Source: Cichorium intybus
Lineage: Eukaryota > Streptophyta > Magnoliopsida > Asterales > Asteraceae
Direction of reading: 5' to 3'
Length of the DNA: 64,000 nucleotides
NCBI GenBank assembly: GCA_023525715.1
Contig: CM042016.1
Span: 64,867,382-64,931,381, forward strand
Shown here: positions 21,580-32,661 of the stretch, one piece after another
Layout of the letters: the number at the start of each line of letters is the position of its first letter
Position numbering within the stretch: position 1 is the first letter of the stretch
Program-made: the position numbers and the translations under genes
The notes under the pieces: model-generated
What the model saw: the letters and a program-made list of their open reading frames with translations, nothing else
What the model was told of the DNA's origin: nothing
Database searches by the model: none

Positions 21580-23457
21580 ATGGCACTAAACGCAACAAAC
21601 CCTGCTCCTAACAAAACCTCACTACGGTCTCTCCTTGAAGGAGAAAAACTTAACCATACCAACTTCTTGGATTGGTACTGTAGTGTGAGAATTGTTCTCA
21701 AACAAGAAAAGAAAGAATATGTTCTCAATGAACCACTTCCAGAAGAGCCCCCTGCCATTCCTAAGCCCGCACACGATGCATGGCTTAAAAAGATGGATGA
21801 TTCCATCGATGCATCATGCCTCATGTTGGCAACCACGATTCCCGACCTTCAGAAGGATTTGGAGAATCATTCTGCCTATGACATGATTCATCAACTAAAG
21901 GAAATGTTCCAACAACTTGCAAGAACGGAAAGGTTCGAAACTGTTCGGGCTTTCCATGCTTGCAAGATGGAGGATGGGCAGTCGGTAAGCTCTTATGTGC
22001 TCAAAATGAAGAGTCACATTGATCATTTGGCACGTCTTGGAGTTGTGATGCCGGAAGAGCTAGCAACGGATATGATCCTTAACTCCTTGACAAAGTCCTT
22101 TGATCCTTTCGTCATGAATTATAACATGAATGGTTTAAATAAGACTATCCCGGAATTACATGGGATGCTAATTACCGCGGAAAAGACTCTGCCTAAGAAA
22201 ACCACTCAAGTTCTCATGATCAAGGAAGGTGGCACAAAGAGAACTAGACCCGAACACCCCACCAACTCCAAGGGCAAAGGGAAAGCAAAAGCTTTCAAAG
22301 GTAAGGGCAAGAAAGTTGTCCAACCATCCCATCCGCCCAAGAAGAAGGCAAAGGTTGCCAAAGAAGACACATGCTTTGAATGTGGCAAAGCTGGGCATTG
22401 GAAGAGAAATTGCCCTACCTATCTTGCGGAGTTGAAGAAGAAGAAGGCCGATGAAGGCACTTCAGGTATCTATGTGATAGACCTAGAACTTTATAATTTA
22501 TCTCCTAACACATGGGTATTTGATACTGGTTGTGGAACTCACATATGTAATATGTTGCAGGGGTTCAAAAGGAGTAGGCGACTGAAGGCAAATGAGGTAG
22601 TACTCCGAGTTGGAAACAATGCAAGGGTTGCGGTGGATTCAATTGGAAGTTTTAATTTATTACTACCTAATGGCTTGTGTATGACATTGTTGAATGTTTA
22701 CTATGTTCCTAGCTTGACTAGGAAAATTATTTCGGTTGCTAAATTAAGACAGTGTGGATTTGATCTTTCCTTTATGAATGATGATATTTATGTTTACAAA
22801 AATAATGTATTCTATTTTGAGGCTAGGCCTTTAAATGGAATTTATGAAGTAAACCTTGATGAAAAGACTAACCATGGCTCTTTATACCACACTTTCACCA
22901 AGAAACCCAAATGTGATTTGAGTCAAACCTATCTATGGCATTGTCGCCTTGGGCATATAAACAAGAATCGTATATCCCAACTTCAAAAGAGTGGACTTTT
23001 GAAGGCAAATGAGAATGACTCATTTGATATATGTGAATCTTGTTTACATGGCAAGATGGCTAAAGCTCCTTTATCTGGAACCAATGAGAGAGCAAAGGAC
23101 TTGTTAGGAATCATACATACGGATGTATGTGGTCCTTTCAAGCCAATGACTAGATATGGTGAAAGATATTTCATCACCTTCACTGACGACTTTAGTCGTT
23201 TTGGATATGTTTATTTGATTAAACATAAACATGAGGCGTTTGAAATGTTCAAAACGTTTCAAAGTGAAGTGGAAAATCAACTCAACAAAACAATTAAAGT
23301 TCTTCGTTCTGATAGAGGAGGTGAGTACTTAAGTACAAACTTTATGGATCATCTTAAGACTTGTAGAATTGTTTCACAACTTACTCCACCTGGAACACCA
23401 CAACATAATGGTGTGAGAGGCGGAACCGAACACTATTGGATATGGTTCGATCCATGA
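21580..23457 (+). pseudogene. gag-pol: F1 gag, protease and integrase (N-terminal part of gag-pol)
   Basis: This is open for 625 codons from ATG 21580. Gag occupies about residues 1-260. A CCHC knuckle CFECGKAGHWKRNC starts at about residue 265. The protease has DTGCGTH near residue 315. The integrase has the HHCC region (HCRLGHINKN to CESCLHGK) and a core with TDVCGPF and VLRSDRGGEYL. After PPGTPQHNGV the frame is lost: compared with F2, four bases are missing near 23418 and two A-to-G changes follow. The stretch with the third catalytic residue (Glu) is therefore not encoded. The ORF ends out of frame at 23457. The rest of pol continues in another frame. Confidence 0.93.
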
Positions 23458-25568
23458 TGAGTAGAAGTACTATACCTTTATCATTTTGGGGTTATGCTTT
23501 ACAAACAGGTGCTCGTCTCCTAAACATGGCACCTACTAAAAAGGTAGATAAAACGCCTTATGAGATATGGCATGGAAGGGTTCCATCTTTATCCTATCTC
23601 AAGGTATGGGGTTGTGAAGCTTATGTTAGACAAGAAGCTTCAAACAAATTAGAACCCCGTTCAACTAAATGTATCTTTGTAGGGTATCCAAAAGATTGTC
23701 TTGGATACTATTTCTACAATCCCATCGAGAATAAGATATTTATTTCTCGAAAAGCTGAATTCCTAGAAAACAAGTTTCTGACGAAAGAGGCTAGTGGGAG
23801 GTTTGTGGAACTTGAGGAACTTCAGGAACCACAACCTGATACACAAGAAGTTGAATCTAGAATTCAACAAGAAATTGTTGAACCTGAACAAACGGTTGAC
23901 CAGGAACAAATTGTAACACAAGGTGTTCGCAAATCTGGTAGGGTTCGATTTGAACCAGAAAGGTATGGTTACCTTATGATGGAAGAGGAATGTTATACGA
24001 TAGATTCTGATGAACCCGTCAACTATCAGAGTGCAATATCAGATCCTGAATCTGATAAATGGCTTGAGGCCATGAACACTGAGATGCAATCCATGCACGA
24101 TAATCAAGTTTGGAACTTGGTTAATCTTCCCACCAATTGTAAGACTGTTGGGAACAAATGGGTTTTCAAGAAGAAAATCGACGTGGATGGAAATGTTCAC
24201 ACTTTTAAGGCTAGACTTGTCGCTAAAGGATACTCACAGACTCATGGTATTGACTATGATGAGACCTTTTCACCAGTGGCAATGATCAAGTCGATTAGGA
24301 TACTTTTTGCCATAGCCGCGTACTATGATTATGAGATATGGCAAATGGATGTCAAGACCGCTTTCCTTAATGGACACTTATTGGAAGATGTCTATATGGA
24401 TCAACCTGAAGGTTTTGTCGATCCCAAGCATCCAAACAAAGTGTGTAAGCTTAAAAGATCTATCTATGGATTAAAGCAAGCGTCTCGAACATGGAACATC
24501 CGTTTTGATGAAAAGATTACGAGTTTTGGATTCATCAAAAATGAGGATGACTCGTGTGTTTACAAGAAAGCTAGTGGGAGCATTGTCATAATCCTAGTAT
24601 TGTATGTAGATGACATACTTTTATTTGGAAATGACATCCCAACCTTAAAAGGTGTCAAAGCGTTCCTTGAGAGTTGTTTCTCAATGAAGGATCTAGGGGA
24701 AGCTGCTTATGTATTAGGCATAAAGATCTATAGAGATAGATCTAAGAGACTTATTGGTCTTAGCCAAAGTGTATATATTGATAAAATCTTGAAAAGGTTC
24801 AAGATGCAAGACTCCAAAAGAGGATTCTTGCCAATACCGCATGGCACCATCCTAAGCAAGTCTCAGTGCCCAAACACTAGGACTGAACTTGAAAGGATGA
24901 AACATGTCCCATATGCTTCGGCAATTGGGTCCATCATGTATGCCATGTTATGCACTAGGCCCGACGTCTCATGTGCCTTAAGTATGACTAGTAGGTATCA
25001 ACAGAACCCAGGTGAAGCCCACTGGACTGCTGTAAAGAACATTCTTAAGTACTTGAGAAGAACTAAAGATATGTTCTTAGTTTACGGCGGTTTGGAAGAA
25101 AGCTTAAAGGTAAAGGGTTACACTGACGCAAGCTTCCAAACAGATAGGGACGATTCGAAATCTCAATCTGGGTATGTCTTTATTTTAAATGGAGGAGCTG
25201 TGTCTTGGAAGAGTTCCAAACAAGAAGTGATTGCACAATCCACTACAGAATCAGAGTATGTTACTGCTTCGGAAGCTGCTCAAGAAGCTGTATGGATGAG
25301 AAAGTTCATATAAGATCTAGGGGTTGTTCCTTCCATTCGGGACCCTATAGAAATCTTCTGTGACAATCTAGGTGCTATAGCTCAAGCAAAGGAACCTAGA
25401 TTGCATCAAAAGACCAAACACATTCACCAAAGGTATAACTACATTAGACATGAAGTTAAGAATGGTGAAATAAGTATTCACAAGGTTCATACAGATTAGA
25501 ATTTGGCAGACCCAGTCACGAAGCCTTTACCCCAAACTAAGCATGAAAGTCATGCTAAGGGTATATGA
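23436..25568 (+). pseudogene. gag-pol: F1 reverse transcriptase and RNase H
   Basis: This continues gag-pol in the shifted frame. It holds the end of integrase, an integrase-RT linker, then RT (WQMDVKTAFLNGHLLEDVYM, VLYVDDILLFGND) and RNase H (GYTDASFQTDRDDSKSQSGY, STTESEYVTASEAAQEAVWM). The RT catalytic YVDD is intact. In-frame stops are TAA at 25311-25313, where F2 has GAA, and TAG at about 25497, where F2 has CAG. A TGA at 25566-25568 ends the protein earlier than in F2. Confidence 0.92.
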
Positions 25569-26374
25569 CTCCGTTTTTCTAATGAATGGATTTGATTTGT
25601 GTTTAGTGTTTTATGAATATGAACTTATGTAAACGACAAGAATTATGTAATATATGTGACGTGATGTTTCATTCATAATTTTGTGTTTTATTAGCATGTT
25701 TAATCCTTGAATAATTTAGTTATTCTACACGTCCATAGTCGATCATAGTTGTGGGAGCAATTATGAAGTAAGACTAATATGAATTGGATTGGTTGACTTT
25801 TATGGGTAAAAGTAGCAAAAGGTTGCAACCAAATTCATAGGTACTTATCAGTGAACAAGTATTGGACTTGACCCGTTTCAAGATCACTCCATGGATCATT
25901 ATCATAAGTGATTCTTGAATAAAGGTATTATCATTGTATCCTTTGACCTGAGATACATATTTGGGACTCAAGTGTAGAGTGTACTATGCTTTGATATGGT
26001 TCACCGTTGTTCTTGAAATACAGACAACCATAAAGGCCATACTCATGCATAGTATTAACTATATGAGGGGCGTATGTAGTCAAGACGGGATTTGTTCCTC
26101 TTATGTGTTTAGAGTTAGACATCTAAGGCGCCTGATTGAAAGTTGAACATAAAATGAGAATGATTAAGATCCATGTCTCATGTTCAACATGATGTTTGTG
26201 ACAAAGGGATAATTGATAGATAACCTTATACATCAATTAGAGCCTCGAGTTTTCTGAAGAATTGAATGTTGTTGAATGGCACAAAGTCATGTGTTATTGG
26301 GGGCAGTGAAATGTTGCTAGACGTTTACCACTGTCTATATCATTCTGTGATGCAACCTTGTGCAAGTGGGAGAT
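25569..26374 (+). other. F1 3' untranslated region and PPT
   Basis: About 800 bases follow pol without a supported gene. It ends in caagtgggagat (26362-26374), the polypurine tract directly before the 3' LTR. Confidence 0.75.
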
Positions 26375-26715
26375 TGTTAGTTCTATATGCTCAAGGATGA
26401 TCATAAAATGATATTACTAATAATACATGATCCTATAGGGTCACACCAACAACAAGTTTGACAACAATTGATCATTTAGAATGTTAAATTTGATTTAACA
26501 TCAAATGATACTAAAACTGCAATTTAATCTTGTAGGTTATTATTATTTGAGGTAAATAAAAATAAATACAAAATTAAAGGTTGATTAGTAATGCATATGT
26601 GATGAATTAATTAAGTGTAACAATTAAATTGTTTAAATTGTTAAACGATTTAATTGATTTATAAGTAGGCCTTTTATTTAATTTAATTGGTAAATTAAAT
26701 AAAATATATATATTG

Positions 26716-26792
<77 letters not shown>

Positions 26793-27496
26793 ATTATACA
26801 ATTAAGATTGTATATTTAGATGGTTTATTTATGTATATGATTATGGGTTAAATGTTATCCCATTTAAAGAAATAAGAAGATGTATTATTTATAAGCTTTC
26901 ATTATCTAAGTTTTATAAATAATAACAACCCACTAGCACTTCTTTTGCCATCATAAAATCAGCCATATTGGAAGGAAAAAGAATGCATTAAGAACTTAAA
27001 AGAGGTGGAAGATGCTTTGTGTCTTCTAGCTTTTGATTATAGAAATCAAATGGGACTTTCTTTTAAGCTAGTGGCATGTGCTTTTCTTTCTTTTGTGGGT
27101 GATATAGTGGCCGAGATTTTGGTGGTGTATGTGATCATTCTTGCTTCAAAAATCAGCCAAAATAACTCTCCTTAAGTGCTTAGCAAAATTGGTTTTTGGT
27201 TTGATAAGAAAAGGAGTCTTATCTTGCAAGTTGTGGAACTAGCATTCAAGGGTGTTCAAGCTTGTGGTGGATCAACTATAGAGGGATTCTAACTTGATTC
27301 CTAGCTATCAAAATCAACCAAACCAAACCCAAGAACAAAGGTTATGATCTTGAACTTAATCTATGTTTGTTCTTCATCTTATCTCTACATGCATGTAGCA
27401 TGATCCTCTTGAAAATGGAATTTGTGTTAATGATTTTATGCTTCCGTTGCAAACTCTTGTTTTTGAAACTAATTACATGAACTATGATTTCCAACA
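26375..27496 (+). repeat. F1 3' LTR
   Basis: 1122 bases, same ends as the 5' LTR. Its (TA)n tract is at about 26715-26792. Confidence 0.92.
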
Positions 27497-28329
27497 AAAC
27501 TTTCTGTCCACAATGAAGTATACTTACTCATTCAGATTCTAAAGGCCATTAAGGAATTGTCCATGACTTTCGATGTTGTCCGTGTAGCGAGCTTTCAGAA
27601 ATACCATCCCAGACCAGACGATCTTAGGTGGTAAGGTGCATAAGGCCCACCCATTTTAGACCTACCGGCTCGAACAACAAAGGCCACATATTGACTTTTC
27701 CTTCCTAAACTGCAATCCTAAAACAGCTCAATCTTCTAAACTCGTAAAACTCAACTTATTTGACTAACTAATAGCATGATCACAATTAAACAGTATTTCT
27801 TGAAAAATACTAATGCTATCACAATCACAAACCATTTATTTCAAAATTGCAATTTATTAAAAATTTTGAAAAATATTGCTAAAAATTGAAAAATCGATCA
27901 TTTCTGCAAAAATTTCAAAAAAATTCTCTTTCGACCGTCCACACCCCACACTTAAAACCGTACAACGTCCCCGTTGTACAAAATTATTTCAAAACTAGGG
28001 AGAAAGAATTACCCCTTTTGGACGATAGACTGCTTGGTGCTTAATATCACAGGTATAATTGCGTACAGATGGATCCTCGATTTCGTATGCTGGAGTTGTA
28101 GCGCTACAGTGAACACGCCGGTGGTCGAGACAAGTGGAGGGGGCACGGTGACCCCACACTTATCTAAGACAACTGCTTCTTAATTTGGTATACCATGCAT
28201 AACTCAACAAACAAATTAAAACAAACATGACAAATAAAATATGAACAGATATACAAATAGAGGTGTCATAAGTTTGTACATATATCCCAAAAAAATATAA
28301 AAAAAAAGTACATCAATCACTACCGGGTG
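27497..28329 (-). other. Athila-type 3' untranslated region
   Basis: No gene is supported. It contains two further copies of accccacactt (27943-27953 and 28151-28161), identical to the functional PPT core at 18340. Sequence around 27540-27700 is conserved-looking non-coding DNA of the family. Confidence 0.6.
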
Positions 28330-29496
28330 GCCTGGAGGGTCCGGCCTCATGATCGTGGGCCCTGGCTGGGAATGGTCGGGGGCGTCGGCCCTGCTGCGTG
28401 GCCAAATCCAAGAGTACCTCCCCGATCCATGCCAACTGGTCCTCAATCCTGGTAACCCTGGCTGCCAGGTCCTCCTGCTGTGGCTACGGCTCTGCCGGGG
28501 CTGCTGGTGCTGGCTCTGGCCTCCGACGTCTCCTGCCTGGCTGGGCGTACGTGGGCTGGGGTGCCTGAGGAAGCTCGGTCGGTGCCCGGATGAACTGCCC
28601 CGGGCGCTGCTGCTCAATGAGCTGCATCCTCTCCAAAGTGCGCGCTGTAGTGCGGGATGGAGGCAGAGCGGTCAAGGAGGCAACCACGGGGGAAGTGAGA
28701 ATACCATATGAGCGGGCCAGGCGGGTGATGAAATACCCCCTGGCTAGTGGGCTGCTGGTGGAGGCATCAGTCGAGTGGGTGGAGAGGGCAACCGCGAGGG
28801 TGAAGGGGAGATGGAGGAATCGAGACGGGTCGAGGAGAGCCCAAAAGAATGTCATGTCCTCCCCGGACACCTTCTCGCCCCCTCCTGCTACATAATGGAG
28901 GTGGAGACGATACGGTGCATGAGGCGGTGAAGTGGGTCACGGAGGTGGCTCTCCCTCGAGGTCCCTTCCTCGTACATGACGTTGGACAATGGTGTCCAAA
29001 TCTCCATGTTGGGAGCCCACTCCGGTTGCCCCTGGATGCATGCACCAAAGAACTGCGTGAAGTAGCGGTGCTGAAGATCCGCTGGAGTGTAGATGCCTGT
29101 GCGCCTCCCGAACTCCCGGAGGTTGCACTCCCTCTGTACACCTCCCAACCAAAAGTGGATGAGCCTGGATTGTGGATCCGATGCCTTGGGAGCGAAATGG
29201 ATGGTAGACAGGAACTCCAGGAGAAGCTCTGTATAGACCACATCCTCGTCAGTAGCCATGATCCGGTCCCATCCTCGGCAAGTAAATGATGCCTCCTCAT
29301 GGGTCCAGGTGCGATGCAAGAATGGCTCGATCGCACCCCATAGTCCTGCGTCTCTCAATATATCTCTATCAATAACCGTCGCCTCGAGAACCCGGTGATC
29401 CCTCAATACGTCCCTCCGCGAAGTATACTCTGCAGAACTGGCCAGTCCCTCGGGGAACTGGAGGAAAGCGTGCTCCAATCTGAACATCATCTGCAA
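28330..29496 (-). pseudogene. Athila ORF1-type protein
   Basis: Read leftwards from 29496, residues such as MFRLEHAFLQFPEGLA, DRDILRDAGLWGAIEPFL, ASFTCRGWDRIMATDEDVVY and LREFGRRTGIYTPADLQ resemble the plant Athila ORF1 family of unknown function. The N-terminal block runs to about 28888. A frameshift near 28905 passes to a second block (28870-28484) that ends in a Pro/Arg/Ala-rich tail with GRRRRRPEPAPAAPAEP. A TAG-type stop then breaks the last segment, which closes near 28325. Plus-strand ORFs here are shadows. The long GC-rich coding block is unlike its AT-rich surroundings. Confidence 0.72.
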
Positions 29497-30231
29497 AAAG
29501 AAAATATAGCCACAAAACCAAAATTTTTTGCAAAATCAGTCCTTATCTTCCCAGCCGCACCGCGGCGCGGCGTGCGACTGTTTCCAAACCCCGATCCAAT
29601 CTCTCGATTTATCCTGCTATAACTCAATATAATTATACCACAACATAGCCTAGGTGCCGACTAGCTCATCTAGGGTCTCCATTTGGCAAAACAAACACCC
29701 TATGAGCTAGCATTAGCGATTCTAAGTTTTGAACTATTTTGGGCAAATCACTAAAATTAACTACCTAATCGCTAGTTTTAATGAGTAATAGATAGTTAGA
29801 ATGGCGTACCTTGGCAGTGGGAATAAAATGAGCAAGAAAAATTGCAAGAGAATTTCGATAACCAGAGCTCCGAGTCGTGTGTGGGTTATGTGAGCCGTGG
29901 CTTACCTTATAAAGGAGAAAACCGACTGATCGTTTACCGCGTCGCGGGTTCACGCTTTGCGCGTCGCGCGTGTCACCAAAGAAACCCCTGCGCATCGGGT
30001 TGGTTTACGATCCCGCGTCGCGTAATTCAAATACCCGCGGCGCGGACTTCAAAAATTTCAAAACTTCTCAAATGACCCCACACTTATTTCAAACTACTAG
30101 TACCTGCAAAGATTGATGTATTTTCCTAATTAATTCAAAGAAATATATATCCTAACTTATGACACGATGGGTTGCCTCCCAACAAGCGCTAAGTTTAACG
30201 TCTTCAGCTAGACGTAACATTCCTTCTACAG
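29497..30231 (-). other. Spacer between the two Athila-type ORFs
   Basis: No gene is visible. It holds CpG-rich words of the CCGCGTCGCG/CCGCGGCGCG type at about 29561-29572, 29939-29972 and 30011-30050, matching those in the LTRs. A fourth accccacactt copy lies at 30075-30085. Confidence 0.6.
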
Positions 30232-31425
30232 CTACGGTGGATCGTATGCCTTCCTTCTTTGCTGATTTTCAGTCACCACCGTCCCTTTATTGTCCACATA
30301 CTCCTTCCACTTCCCTGGGTCGAATGGCTTGCTAGTTCTCCTGCTGCTGCCCAGTTGTTGCTTTCTGGTTAGCTCCCGTGAATGCTTGGAGGTAGCTTTG
30401 AACCTCCAAGCTCGATCCTTTCTTCTGCACCTCTTCAAAGTCAAGGGCTTGACATGAAGCGTGCCTAGCAATGCTCCCAGTAGTTGTTTTGTAAATTTCA
30501 TTTTGCCAGTGTACCACGTGCCATCTTCAGTTTGCAATTTTGGCTTGCAATGCCAGTAAAGATTTTCCAATCGAATGGGATCGGAAGGCAACATATCAGG
30601 ATGCTTCCATATGTCCTCATCGATAGTATTGATTACATCTAATATTCCATTCATGAATGGATCATGAGTGGTGATAAAATCATGTTTTTTATTTTCAAAT
30701 ATTAACTCGTCAGCATCAACTTCTTAGTCATCGTCCAACAGGTGGATCAGAACCAAGAGTGAGTGACTTATTTGATCTGATGGTGGTACAAAATCACCCA
30801 TCATCAGATCCTTACTTTCAAATTTCTCAAAATTTTCAAAAATTTCAGGAATTGTTGAGCTGGGGTTTGTACTGTCACTTACAGCCTCCTCCTCAACATC
30901 CTCATCAACCAAATTATCTGGTGATGGTACAGATTCACACATCACCAGATCAACATTCTCAAAAACATCAAAAACATCAAAAGCTGTTGAGTTAGAGGTA
31001 GCATTGTCACCTACAACCTCTTCCTCAACAACATTTTCGACCCTCTCAGTGGTCTCTTGACTTTCCCACGGTGTATGCCCTTCCATCACATATTCAGGTG
31101 ATGCAAGTTCACACACATTATTATTGGTATAAAAATCACTCGCCTCCGGTTCTGGCGAAGGTGGTGAACATTTCCAACTTTCCTCCATCTTATCTAAAGA
31201 AGCTTATAATTTTTCAAGAGCTTCAGCCTGATCCTTCTGCTCGTGGTAGTTGTTATACATGAGTACCCAAAGTTGGGCCCAAGTTGCAGAATTTTCAGGT
31301 TGAGATGACCTCTCGGTCCGCCATCCATTGTCATTGAATGATCCATCGTAGCAATCATCCTCGTAATAGGTGTCGGCCGGATTTTCATAATAATCATACT
31401 GATCCGGGTACATGTAATCACCCAT
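30232..31425 (-). pseudogene. Athila-type gag-leader ORF with acidic repeats, capsid core missing
   Basis: One frame runs from ATG 31425 (MGDYMYPDQYDYYE) to 30232 with in-frame TAA codons at about 31204 and 30724. The N-terminal part is Tyr/Asp/Asn-rich. The middle holds two acidic repeats of about 45 residues containing DLVMCESVPSPDNLVDE. The C-terminal part is basic (LTLKRCRRKDRAWRFK). The related fragment at 42711-44924 has a capsid-like domain between the leader and the acidic repeats, and here that section is absent. Each acidic repeat carries a DNA hairpin (30774-30810 and 30916-30950). Role unknown. Confidence 0.65.
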
Positions 31426-31521
31426 TATAAGGATGTACACATACCAAAAATCAGCAAACTAAAATCAAACATCAAAAATCAGAAACTAAATCCTACAAAT
31501 CACCTAATCTAAGCGCACAAC

Positions 31522-31539
31522 TCCCCGGCAACGGCGCCA
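31522..31539 (-). other. Primer-binding site, Asp-tRNA type
   Basis: tccccggcaacggcgcca is the reverse complement of TGGCGCCGTTGCCGGGGA, the Asp-tRNA complementary site used by Athila/Tat-type elements, 5 bases from the right LTR. Confidence 0.88.
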
Positions 31540-31544
31540 AAATT

Positions 31545-32661
31545 TGACAACGCAGCGGTCGTCATGTGGTTAAAAATAAGAGAAAACCTAACACACACTA
31601 GTATAGCGGTAGTCAGGGTCGATCCACAAGAGCTTCGTGGTTAGACTAGATGAGAGATTACCAACTAGTAGTGTCACAGCTACAGTTGGAGGATCTAGTT
31701 TCTATCTTCCTAATCACTAGCAAACAAAAGCAATGATCAAACACTCTCAAGCCAAGCTAAGCTAAGCTCAAATGACCTAGTCACTTTATGAAATCAGAAG
31801 TACATCTCTGACTCAGAAGCAATCAAAGGCATCCAAACTAGCAAAACCAAGCAAAGCATAAACTAGCCACTAACTAGAGTTCTATTGAACAGTTACTAGC
31901 CAAGGTTTAATGCCTACAAACTAACCTAATTAGCTACTGATTTCAGCAAAGGAAAACAGTCCCAACAAGGTCAAAACAATATCCAAACATAAATCAAACA
32001 TCCAAAACCAAACACAAGCATAAAAACACCGAAAAGCTAAGATTAAATGTAACCAAATGCTTCTCATTCACCAAATCCGAATCCAAACATAAAAAAAGTA
32101 ACCAATTGATCCAAAAACAGAAGCCAAAGCTTAATATCAATGGTTGTCACACCCAAAGATACAAAACCAAGCTTAAATCCAACTATTTAATTACAAATAA
32201 AATCTAAAACTAACCAATACCAATTGAGAGTCTTCTGGAATGAAATCCTGGAGTCAAAGAGCTTCAAGGTCGATTTTACACCCGGTCTTTGCTCTGGTTT
32301 TTGGCTGGAAATGCCTCTATTTATAGTTGCAATTTTCCCGCAGCCGCGCCGCGCAGCGCAGAATTGAAATCCGCGGCGCGCGTACTAATCTTTTCCCGTT
32401 TCTTCGGTATTTGAATGTGTTCCACCGCCTTAAGCCCGCGTCGCGCAGATGATGTATCCGCGGCGCGCGTACGAGTTTTCTTGATTTTTCATTCTTTTTC
32501 AAACTTCTTCCTTTTTGCACGCTTTTAGTCCCTGTTTTCATTCTTTTTCTCCAAACAAGTCCTGGCACGAAAAATGAGAATACCCAGACATATTTGATAT
32601 AATTTTATCAAGAACAGGGCTCAAAAACGCCTAAAATACTTAATATCACTAGGTGTTGTCA
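31545..32661 (-). repeat. Athila-type 5' LTR
   Basis: It runs tgacaacgcagcgg to aggtgttgtca, 1117 bases. It matches 17225-18336 closely except in the first 100 bases. The CpG-rich words lie at about 32341-32470. Confidence 0.88.

Larger units (their letters stand above)
18535..27496 (+). mobile_element. Copia element F1, young insertion inside the Athila element
   Basis: This is a complete element with LTRs 18535-19660 and 26375-27496 and the exact duplication aaact (18530-18534, 27497-27501). It has a Met-tRNA primer site, a 1.9-kb leader, one gag-pol reading frame and a PPT. The LTRs differ at only about ten or eleven positions apart from the (TA)n length, near 99% identity. Gag-pol order is gag, protease, integrase, RT, RNase H, as in Ty1/Copia. 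The clade is probably near Tork/Angela but not certain. A sister copy, F2, is at 53828-62622 on the other strand. Confidence 0.93.
17225..32661 (-). mobile_element. Athila/Tat-type gypsy element, non-autonomous
   Basis: It has long LTRs (1112 and 1117 bases) and an exact duplication gtcca at 17220-17224 and 32662-32666. An Asp-tRNA primer site (31522-31539) lies next to the right LTR and a PPT (18337-18350) next to the left LTR. It therefore reads right to left. After removing the nested Copia F1, its internal domain is only about 4.2 kb. It contains a gag-leader/acidic ORF and an Athila ORF1-type ORF but no protease, RT, RNase H or integrase. It must have used proteins of a relative. The LTRs appear about 97% identical by eye. 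Confidence 0.88.

Noticed and set aside
28349..29289. Plus-strand ORFs opposite the Athila ORF1-type region
   Set aside because: GC-rich shadows of the minus-strand coding region; the minus strand has the family motifs.
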